Origin: Syntrophomonadaceae bacterium
GTDB lineage: Bacteria; Bacillota; Syntrophomonadia; Syntrophomonadales; Syntrophomonadaceae
Direction: 5' to 3'
Assembly (NCBI GenBank): GCA_012522705.1
Contig: JAAYJY010000132.1
Location: forward strand, 1-14,116
DNA length: 14,116 nucleotides
Part shown: piece after piece, positions 1-6,045 of the stretch
Layout of the letters: each line of letters begins with the position of its first letter
Numbering within the stretch: the stretch's first letter is position 1
Program-made: the position numbers and the translations under genes
The notes under the pieces: generated by a model
Seen by the model: the letters and a program-made list of their open reading frames with translations, nothing else
What the model was told of the DNA's origin: nothing
Database searches by the model: none

Positions 1-45
1 AACGGTTTTCAAGACCGCCTCCTTCAACCGCTCGGACACCCCTCC
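1..45 (-). tRNA. tRNA-Ser (anticodon UGA), 5' half, cut by window edge
   Basis: Read on the minus strand, the sequence starts GGAGGGGTGTCCGAGCGG and continues through a D-arm (GAGCGGTTGAAGG) and a complete anticodon arm, with stem CGGT/ACCG and loop CTTGAAA. The anticodon is TGA (plus-strand positions 9-11), so it reads UCA and related serine codons. The 5' end pattern and D-arm match bacterial tRNA-Ser. The variable arm, T-arm and acceptor 3' strand lie beyond base 1, so the long variable arm expected of tRNA-Ser cannot be confirmed. It lies directly downstream of serS, the gene for the synthetase that charges it, and has its own promoter. Confidence 0.93.
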
Positions 46-83
46 ACGAGAAGGAATACACTGCTTAAATCAGTGCAAGAGCA

Positions 84-113
84 AGTATAGCATAGGAACC
101 AGAAGAATGTCAA
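84..113 (-). promoter_or_regulatory. Strong sigma-A-type promoter for tRNA-Ser
   Basis: On the minus strand a perfect -35 box TTGACA (113-108) is followed after 18 bases by TATACT (89-84), one mismatch from TATAAT. The -10 box is directly preceded by TGC, giving an extended -10. Transcription would start near base 77 and give a leader of about 30 bases before the tRNA. The -35 box overlaps the serS stop codon TGA (112-110). The match to consensus is the best in the window, as expected for a stable-RNA gene. Confidence 0.8.
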
Positions 114-1402
114 TCAACGCGGCTCTGCACCTGGCCTATCTGCTCCAGTCCCCCCATATAAGGCCGCAATACCGTCGGAATCACTACTGATCCGTCCTCC
201 TGCTGGTAGTTTTCCAAGATGGCTGCTACTGTCCGTCCCACAGCTACTCCAGAGCCGTTCAAAGTGTGGACAAACCGTATCTTCTCTTTAGAAGCAGGCC
301 GATATCGGATATTGGTTCTTCGTGCCTGAAAATCTAAACAGTTGGAACAGGAGGATATCTCTTTATAATCATTATAGCTCGGCATCCACACTTCGATGTC
401 GTATGTCTTGGCGGAGGAAAAACCCATGTCTCCAGTGCTCAGCAATACTACCCTATACGGAAGTCCCAGTAATTGCAGAACCTTTTCTGCATCCTGGGTC
501 ATGGTCTCCAATTCCTCGAAAGACTGGTCCGGCAGAACGATTTTGACCAGTTCTACCTTATTGAATTGATGCTGCCGGATCACTCCGCGGGTATCACGCC
601 CATGTGATCCCGCTTCAGCCCGAAAACAGGCGGTATAAGCAACCATATAGCGAGGCAGGTTCTTTTCCTCCAATATCTCTTCCCGATACAGATTGGTGAG
701 CGGTACTTCTGCCGTTGGCACCAGGTATAACTCTCGTCCCTCTATTTTAAACATATCCTCCGCGAACTTTGGCAGTTGCCCGGTGCCCACCATGCATTCC
801 CGGTTTACTAAAAAAGGAGGGAATATCTCTTCGTAACCATGCTGATAGACATGGGTGTCAAGATAGAAATTGATAATCGCCCTCTCTAACCTAGCCCCCA
901 GCCCTTTGTAGACTGTATAGCGCGCTCCGGAAAGCTTGGCGGCTCTCTCAAAGTCGAGAATCCCCTGATCCGGTCCGATATCCCAATGGGCTTGGGGTTC
1001 AAACTCAAATTGGCGCGGTTCCCCCCAGCGCCTCACCACCCGGTTGCTCTCTTCATTGGCTCCTACCGGTACCGAAGCATCTGGTATGTTGGGGAGATTG
1101 AGCATGATGTTCTCGATAGCAGACTCGACCTCGTTCAACTTCTGATCCAATTCCTTTATCTTCTGTCCCGCTTGCCTTACCCTATCCACCAAATCGTCCG
1201 AGGTCAGTCCCTGCTTCATCTGCCGCCCCACTTCCTGCGAGGCTTCGTTGCGAAATTTTTTTATCTCTTCCGCCTCCACCAACAGCGTTCTTCTTTGGTT
1301 ATCCAAAGTGAGAAAGTTCTCCAATAGCCCAATCTGGTTTCTATTGCGAAGGGCAGTCTCGATCATCTCCGGTTGAGCCCTAACCATCTTGGCATCCAGC
1401 AT
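110..1402 (-). CDS. serS: Seryl-tRNA synthetase
   Basis: Cytoplasmic class II aminoacyl-tRNA synthetase that activates serine with ATP and transfers it to tRNA-Ser (and to tRNA-Sec where present). The 430-residue length is typical. Residues about 30-100 are the charged N-terminal antiparallel coiled-coil arm that grips the long variable arm of tRNA-Ser. The catalytic core carries the TAEVPLT motif (230-236), motif 2 (FRAEAGSHGRDTRG, 260-273, then RQHQF) and motif 3 (GVAVGRTVAAILENYQ, 385-400). The ATG start has AAGGAGG 7 bases upstream (1410-1416). It follows serA by 85 bases with no promoter or terminator that I can see, so it is probably the last protein gene of the T-box-controlled serine unit. 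The tRNA-Ser gene lies just downstream. No key residue appears altered. Confidence 0.98.
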   Translation of the reverse strand: MLDAKMVRAQPEMIETALRNRNQIGLLENFLTLDNQRRTLLVEAEEIKKFRNEASQEVGRQMKQGLTSDDLVDRVRQAGQKIKELDQKLNEVESAIENIMLNLPNIPDASVPVGANEESNRVVRRWGEPRQFEFEPQAHWDIGPDQGILDFERAAKLSGARYTVYKGLGARLERAIINFYLDTHVYQHGYEEIFPPFLVNRECMVGTGQLPKFAEDMFKIEGRELYLVPTAEVPLTNLYREEILEEKNLPRYMVAYTACFRAEAGSHGRDTRGVIRQHQFNKVELVKIVLPDQSFEELETMTQDAEKVLQLLGLPYRVVLLSTGDMGFSSAKTYDIEVWMPSYNDYKEISSCSNCLDFQARRTNIRYRPASKEKIRFVHTLNGSGVAVGRTVAAILENYQQEDGSVVIPTVLRPYMGGLEQIGQVQSRVD

Positions 1403-1487
1403 TCCCTTTCCTCCTTCGTTTTTGCCGTTTATGGGAACTGGCCTCCCACCACTACGGCCGCTGCTTACTGGTCGATTCTGGTCCTGT

Positions 1488-3080
1488 TTATAAGTGAAGC
1501 AATATCGGTCTCCCTATAATCCCATCCATTTTTCCAAGCCGGTCCAAGGCCTCAGCAGTCACTTTGTTATCCACATTCAGCAGCATAATGGCCTTCTCGC
1601 CGCTGGCGTGAGGAGCCACCTTCATTCCCGATATATTGATACCCTCATCACCCAAGGCAGTGGCGAACGGGCCGATTACTCTGGGGCGGTCTTCATTTTC
1701 TGCCACCAGTACATACCCGGACAAGTTGGTTTCCGTTTCGTAGCCATTGATATCAACCAATAATGGATTGCGAGCCCGGGACAAGGTGCCCTCAATCTCC
1801 AACTGGTTTTTGGCGCTAATAATCTTGACCGAGATCAGGTTTTTATATCGCTTGGGACTTACCCCTTCCTTCATGTCGAAGATTTTTATGCCCCGATCCT
1901 CCGCTGTCAAACGGGCATTAACATAGTTTACCTTCTCACCCATCACTGGTTCCAACAGGCCTTTCAGAAACCCTATCGTCAAAATCTCGGTTTCGTTGAT
2001 ACTGATAGGCCCGCTGTAAGTAACTTCAATCCGCGATACGGGCGCTTTGTATATCTGATAGTATATGTTACCCATCTTCTCGGCTAGAGTGATGTAAGGG
2101 CGTAAGTAATCCAGTTCTTCATTAAGCACCGTTGGTAGGTTGATTACGTTGGGAACAATCCCCCCCTCCAGGGCTTTAATGACCTGTTCCGCGATGGTCT
2201 CCCCTACTCTCTTCTGGGCCTCATGAGTATCCGCTCCCAGATGAGGAGTGCAGATCGTATTGGTAAAATCGAATAATGGGTTGTTGTAAGCAGGTTCTTT
2301 CTCATACACATCTAGTCCGGCCGAAGCTACCTTGCCGCTTTCCAAGGCTTTAACCAAGGCTGCTTCCTCGATAATACCTCCCCTGGCACAGTTAACTACC
2401 CGTACCCCATCTTTAGCCGAGGCCAAAACTTGGTCGTTAATCATGTGCATGGTCTCTTCGTTACGGGGAGTATGAACCGTGAGCACATCAGCTTCGCGAG
2501 CCAGGTCCTCCAGGGTTTCTTTTTTCACTGCCCCGAACCGCTCAAACCGTTCATCTGATATATAGGGATCATACGCGATTACTTTCATGTTGAACGCCTT
2601 GAGACGAGTTGCCACCATGGAGCCTATTCTGCCCAACCCCACTATTCCAACGATTTTGCCGTACAACTCTGTTCCTCTGAATGGAGAACGATCCCACGTA
2701 CCTCCTTTAAGGACATTATTGGCCCAAGCCGTATTGCGGATCGAAGACAACAGCAAGCTTATCGTCTGCTCGGCCGCTGAGATAGTGTTGCTATCTGGAG
2801 TATTGGCCACTATTATTCCGTAGCGAGTGCAGGCATCCACGTCGATGTTGTCTACTCCGTTGCCTGCTCGGCCGACCACTTTTAAGTGGGTGCCCCTCTG
2901 TATCAATTCCTCGTTTACCTTGGTCACACTTCTTACAATTAAGGCGTCATATTGATCTATTATTTCTAAAAGTTCTTCTCTGGAAATGCCGCTGCGATAA
3001 TCGACATCCAGTGCAGACTTAAGTAAATTCAAGCCTTCTTCGGCTATGCTTTCCGTTACTATTACCCTTTTCCTTTCCAT
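1488..3080 (-). CDS. serA: D-3-phosphoglycerate dehydrogenase, long form with ACT domain
   Basis: Catalyses the first step of the phosphorylated serine pathway, NAD-dependent oxidation of 3-phosphoglycerate to 3-phosphohydroxypyruvate. The 530 residues fit the long SerA type: catalytic and NAD-binding domains (about 1-310, with GLGRIG at 148-153), an intervening ASB-type domain (about 320-450) and a C-terminal ACT domain (about 455-530). The catalytic Arg-Glu-His set is visible as R233 (NCARGGII), E262 (EKEP) and H280 (TPHLGADTHEAQ). The ATG start has GGGAGG 9 bases upstream, and the upstream aminotransferase gene ends only 17 bases away, so the two are surely cotranscribed. The ACT effector loop is odd: the usual DRPG glycine is arginine (R467) and the usual effector-contact histidine position appears to be Asn462. 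This may alter serine feedback, which is inference. Confidence 0.97.
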   Translation of the reverse strand: MERKRVIVTESIAEEGLNLLKSALDVDYRSGISREELLEIIDQYDALIVRSVTKVNEELIQRGTHLKVVGRAGNGVDNIDVDACTRYGIIVANTPDSNTISAAEQTISLLLSSIRNTAWANNVLKGGTWDRSPFRGTELYGKIVGIVGLGRIGSMVATRLKAFNMKVIAYDPYISDERFERFGAVKKETLEDLAREADVLTVHTPRNEETMHMINDQVLASAKDGVRVVNCARGGIIEEAALVKALESGKVASAGLDVYEKEPAYNNPLFDFTNTICTPHLGADTHEAQKRVGETIAEQVIKALEGGIVPNVINLPTVLNEELDYLRPYITLAEKMGNIYYQIYKAPVSRIEVTYSGPISINETEILTIGFLKGLLEPVMGEKVNYVNARLTAEDRGIKIFDMKEGVSPKRYKNLISVKIISAKNQLEIEGTLSRARNPLLVDINGYETETNLSGYVLVAENEDRPRVIGPFATALGDEGINISGMKVAPHASGEKAIMLLNVDNKVTAEALDRLGKMDGIIGRPILLHL

Positions 3081-3097
3081 CCAACCGTTCCTCCCTT

Positions 3098-4267
3098 TTA
3101 TTCTTGCTTGGAAATATGGTATTTCAACAGGGTCTCCTGAGCTTTATGCAATCCCGATCCCAATTGCAAATCGTATTTGAACTTTACGAGAGTTAATTCA
3201 AGCGCTGCTAATACAGCTATTATATCCAATTCCCGCACATAGCCCAGATGTCCTAGGCGGAAAATTACATTGTCAAGGTTCTGTTGTCCCCCAGCCAGGA
3301 TTATGTTGAATTCCTCCAGCATATATTTCCGGATGGAATTGGCTCCTATTTCTGTCGGAGCACATACGGAAGTCACTGCGTTAGAGGCAAATGCATCTTT
3401 GGTAAACAGTTCCAATCCCATCGCAGCAATACTGGTGCGTACCATGTCCCGGTAATTACGATGGCGGATCAATACATTTTCTAGTCCCTCTTCCTCCAGC
3501 ATTTTGAGGGCCTCCTGCAATCCGTAATAAAGGGAAATAGGTGGAGTAAAAGGTGTTTGCCCGCTTTCCTGGTACTGCAAACCGAGGGTGACATCCCAAT
3601 AGAAGCACCTATTAGGGTTGACCTTGTGTTTGGCCAGCGCCTTGGGGCTAAAGGCCATGAAGCTGAGGCCGGGCGGAATCATAAAGGCCTTTTGTGACCC
3701 ACTTACTACTACATCCAAGTCCCAGTCATCCATTCTCAATTCATGGGCCCCCAAGCCGCTAACTGAATAGACCATAAACAGAGCGGGGTGTTCCTTTATG
3801 GCTTTCCGGATGGTCTCAATATCGTTACAAACTCCAGTTGATGTCTCGTTGTGGGTAATCAATACAGCCTTAATTTCTCCACCTTTGTCTTTCTCTATCC
3901 TTTCTTTGATGATGTTGGGGTCTGCTCCGCTACCCCAGGGGAAATCGACCTTTTCAACCTGGGCCCCAAAGCGAGTTGCTATTTCGGCAAATCGGTCGCC
4001 AAACACCCCGATCGAAATGGCTAAAACCTTCTCTCCCGGTGCTATGAAGTTGGCTATCGCTGCTTCCAGCCCTCCGGTACCGGAAGCCGGATAAATCAGG
4101 AGTTGCTCCCGGGTGCGGTAGATTCTCTTAACCCCGGACACCACATCCCCGATAATTTTACAAAACTCAGGGCCCCGGTGGTTTATCATTGGACGGTCCA
4201 TGGCCCGGGCCACCCGTAAAGGTACCGGAGTGGGGCCCGGAATCAACAGATACTGGGCATTTTTCAT
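3098..4267 (-). CDS. Class V PLP-dependent aminotransferase, probable phosphoserine (or serine-pyruvate/alanine-glyoxylate) aminotransferase
   Basis: Fold-type I, class V aminotransferase of the alanine-glyoxylate/serine-pyruvate subgroup (389 residues, usual length about 380-390). Visible family marks are IPGPTPVP (9-16), NHRGPEF (29-35), the cofactor-phosphate loop SGTGG (62-66), SGSQKAFM with Schiff-base lysine K193, PPGL, and the substrate-carboxylate arginine in FRLGHLG. It lies directly downstream of a serine T-box and 17 bases before serA, so it most likely converts 3-phosphohydroxypyruvate to phosphoserine in place of a classical SerC. That assignment is from context. The start is ATG with AGGAGGG 11 bases upstream. 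A serious oddity is Tyr at residue 167 in VYSVSGLGA, where the family has Asp (VDAVSGLGA type) to bind the pyridine nitrogen of PLP. Either activity is impaired or altered, or there is a base error. No serB is in view. Confidence 0.9.
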   Translation of the reverse strand: MKNAQYLLIPGPTPVPLRVARAMDRPMINHRGPEFCKIIGDVVSGVKRIYRTREQLLIYPASGTGGLEAAIANFIAPGEKVLAISIGVFGDRFAEIATRFGAQVEKVDFPWGSGADPNIIKERIEKDKGGEIKAVLITHNETSTGVCNDIETIRKAIKEHPALFMVYSVSGLGAHELRMDDWDLDVVVSGSQKAFMIPPGLSFMAFSPKALAKHKVNPNRCFYWDVTLGLQYQESGQTPFTPPISLYYGLQEALKMLEEEGLENVLIRHRNYRDMVRTSIAAMGLELFTKDAFASNAVTSVCAPTEIGANSIRKYMLEEFNIILAGGQQNLDNVIFRLGHLGYVRELDIIAVLAALELTLVKFKYDLQLGSGLHKAQETLLKYHISKQE

Positions 4268-4296
4268 CTTCTGGACAACCCTCCTGCTTAAAAATC

Positions 4297-4329
4297 AAAA
4301 AAGCCCCTCGCCCGCTCAGGGACGAGAGG
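4297..4329 (-). terminator. T-box intrinsic terminator
   Basis: On the minus strand, CCTCTCGTCC (4329-4320) pairs over 10 base pairs, including two G-U pairs, with GGGCGAGGGG (4313-4304) around a six-base loop, followed by a run of six T (4302-4297). The 5' arm, with the TCGTCCCT element, can instead pair with the T-box core to form the antiterminator. It also appears to be the only terminator available to stop transcripts from the upstream pdxST genes, for which I see no separate one. Confidence 0.92.
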
Positions 4330-4527
4330 ATTTCCCGCGTTGCCACCCTAGTTGGCGTACAAACGCCCACTCTATGGTGTTAACGGAACCACCGCAACTG
4401 CGTTTTACAGTCAACCTCCAGGGTGGATTTCAAACCCCGGTCACGCTGGTTCACACCTTCCACCAGTTCTCTGGAGTATCCCAGGATCTTACTTTTCCCG
4501 ATCATCGGATTATTTCGACTTTAGTTT
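4297..4527 (-). ncRNA. Serine-responsive T-box riboswitch leader
   Basis: A tRNA-sensing leader that lets transcription continue when tRNA-Ser is uncharged. The 14-base core of the T-box, AGGGTGGCAACGCG, lies at 4336-4349. Stem I carries the AGTA/GAA loop-E pair around a specifier loop, with the AGAGAACTGG...GGTGTGAACCAG apical region upstream. The specifier is read as TCC (Ser, plus-strand 4425-4427) followed by A and then the CCC of the lower helix. A one-base shift would read ATC (Ile). The UGGC bulge predicts a G discriminator base, which fits tRNA-Ser (G73) and not tRNA-Ile (A73). A small hairpin GGCG/CGCC before the T-box is stem III. The leader precedes aminotransferase-serA-serS. The start is estimated from the promoter. 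Confidence 0.95.
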
Positions 4528-4533
4528 TGGTAA

Positions 4534-4562
4534 ATTATATTACACTGCCATTTCTTTAGCAA
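4534..4562 (-). promoter_or_regulatory. Probable sigma-A promoter of the serine T-box operon
   Basis: The minus strand shows TTGCTA (4562-4557, four of six matches to TTGACA), a 17-base spacer, and a perfect TATAAT (4539-4534). Transcription would begin near 4527 and give a leader of about 260 bases before the aminotransferase start. The -35 box starts 5 bases after the pdxT stop codon, so it is placed tightly between the two units. Confidence 0.75.
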
Positions 4563-4567
4563 CCAAC

Positions 4568-5158
4568 CTAATTCAACATTCGCAGGAAATACTGGTGTAT
4601 GGTAAGATCATTGGTCAATTCTGGATGAAATGCTGTGGCTAGCCGATTGTCTTCCCGGACCATTACAGTCTTATCCTTAACCCGGCACAAAACATGCGCG
4701 TGGCCCCACACCCTTTCCACATAAGGGGCTCGAATAAAGACCCCTCGGCTAGGTTGCAATCCTTCTACCTCCAGTTCAGCTTCAAAGCTGTCCACCTGCC
4801 TTCCGTAAGCATTTCTTTTTACGGCAATATCCATCAATTCTAATCTGACCTGCTCCATATCCACTATCTCCTTGGCTAATAGGATCATCCCCGCACAGGT
4901 ACCCCAGATAGGCATTCCCTCTTTAACGCGTCTGCGAATCGGTTCCAGCAATCCGAAGCTTAGCATCAGCTTGCCAATGGTAGTACTCTCTCCGCCTGGG
5001 ATTATCAAGGCGTCAACTGCCTCAATTTCAAGCTCAGTTCTTATCTGGCAGGGGCGGGCTCCGCATCTAGCCAGCGCTATCTCATGCTCTGTGAAAGCTC
5101 CTTGCAGGGCTAAAACGCCTACTTTTTTACCAGCCACGCTCCTGCATCCTGTCTTCAT
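4568..5158 (-). CDS. pdxT: Pyridoxal 5'-phosphate synthase glutaminase subunit PdxT
   Basis: Class I glutamine amidotransferase that hydrolyses glutamine and passes ammonia to PdxS in the deoxyxylulose-independent PLP pathway. Visible marks are VGVLALQGAFTEH (13-25), PGGEST (54-59), nucleophile C88 in GTCAGM, and the His-Glu pair H178/E180 in FHPE, so the catalytic triad is intact. The gene overlaps the end of pdxS. The ATG at 5158 gives 196 residues but has no clear ribosome binding site. An in-frame GTG at 5137 gives 189 residues, has AGGA about 9 bases upstream, and better fits homologues that begin just before KxGVLALQG. The start is therefore uncertain by 7 codons. Coupling to pdxS translation is likely either way. 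Confidence 0.95.
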   Translation of the reverse strand: MKTGCRSVAGKKVGVLALQGAFTEHEIALARCGARPCQIRTELEIEAVDALIIPGGESTTIGKLMLSFGLLEPIRRRVKEGMPIWGTCAGMILLAKEIVDMEQVRLELMDIAVKRNAYGRQVDSFEAELEVEGLQPSRGVFIRAPYVERVWGHAHVLCRVKDKTVMVREDNRLATAFHPELTNDLTIHQYFLRMLN

Positions 5159-6011
5159 TTTTGATGGTCATTATATCTATACCTGACATGGCCTCACCCA
5201 GATCCCTGGAAATCTCCGCCAATACTGCTGCATCATTAAAGTAAGTGGTGGCAGCCACAATCGCTTGGGCCCGGCGCCCGGGATCACCTGACTTAAATAT
5301 GCCTGACCCTACGAAAATGCCGTCGCAGCCTAATTGCATCATTAAGGCAGCATCAGCCGGGGTAGCAATGCCTCCAGCGGCAAAATTAACTACCGGCAGC
5401 CTTTTCAGCTTGGCCACCTCCAGTACCAGTTCATAAGGAGCACTCATCTCTTTGCCCGCGCTCATCAATTCCTCATCGGGTAGATTGGCTACCCATCGGA
5501 TTTCGTCGTTGACCTGGCGGATATGGCGAACTGCTTCCACTACGTTTCCAGTCCCCGGCTCGCCTTTGGTGCGAATCATGGCTGCCCCTTCTCCGATGCG
5601 GCGTAATGCCTCTCCCAAGTTGCGCGCTCCACAGACGAAGGGCACCTTGAAGGGAAGCTTATTCACATGGTATTTCTCATCCGCTGGGGTTAACACTTCA
5701 CTTTCATCTATGTAGTCAACCCCGAGCGACTGTAAAATCTGAGCTTCTACAAAATGCCCTATCCGGCATTTTGCCATAACGGGTATAGTAACCGTATCCA
5801 TTATCTGTAGAACAACACTGGGATCGGCCATACGGGCTATACCTCCTACCGCCCTTATATCGGCGGGTACCCGCTCCAATGCCATGACCGCGCAAGCCCC
5901 TGCGGTTTCAGCGATCCTGGCTTGCTCCGGAGTTGTTACATCCATTATTACCCCGCCCTTAAGCATCTGGGCCAAGCCTGACTTCAGCTTATAAGTACCT
6001 GTTTCGTACAT
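5127..6011 (-). CDS. pdxS: Pyridoxal 5'-phosphate synthase lyase subunit PdxS
   Basis: Barrel-fold synthase that builds PLP from ribose 5-phosphate (or ribulose 5-phosphate), glyceraldehyde 3-phosphate and ammonia supplied by PdxT. The complex is normally a 12-mer core with 12 glutaminase subunits. At 294 residues it is full length. The key residues known for the Bacillus enzyme are at the same positions here: D24 (GGVIMDV), K81 (PVMAKCRIGH) and K149 (MIRTKGEPGTGN). The ATG start has GGAGGGA 4 bases upstream. It follows gyrA by 34 bases with no terminator between them, so it may be partly read from the gyrase transcript. I could not identify a separate promoter. Confidence 0.98.
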   Translation of the reverse strand: MYETGTYKLKSGLAQMLKGGVIMDVTTPEQARIAETAGACAVMALERVPADIRAVGGIARMADPSVVLQIMDTVTIPVMAKCRIGHFVEAQILQSLGVDYIDESEVLTPADEKYHVNKLPFKVPFVCGARNLGEALRRIGEGAAMIRTKGEPGTGNVVEAVRHIRQVNDEIRWVANLPDEELMSAGKEMSAPYELVLEVAKLKRLPVVNFAAGGIATPADAALMMQLGCDGIFVGSGIFKSGDPGRRAQAIVAATTYFNDAAVLAEISRDLGEAMSGIDIMTIKNEDRMQERGW

Positions 6012-6045
6012 TTGCTCCCTCCAACTTCCCCGTTATGCCAACTTT

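Noticed and set aside
59..75. Inverted repeat CACTG/CAGTG downstream of serS as a possible serS terminator
   Set aside because: Only a 5-base stem with no T run after it, and it lies between the tRNA promoter and the tRNA, so a terminator there would block the tRNA.
1567..1575. Perfect DnaA-box sequence TTATCCACA on the plus strand inside serA
   Set aside because: A single isolated 9-mer in coding sequence over 11 kb from the origin gap, with no partner boxes. It is plausibly chance.
4200..4559. 119-codon plus-strand open frame across the T-box leader
   Set aside because: The region is fully explained on the minus strand by the T-box, its terminator and the aminotransferase start. The protein has no recognisable features.
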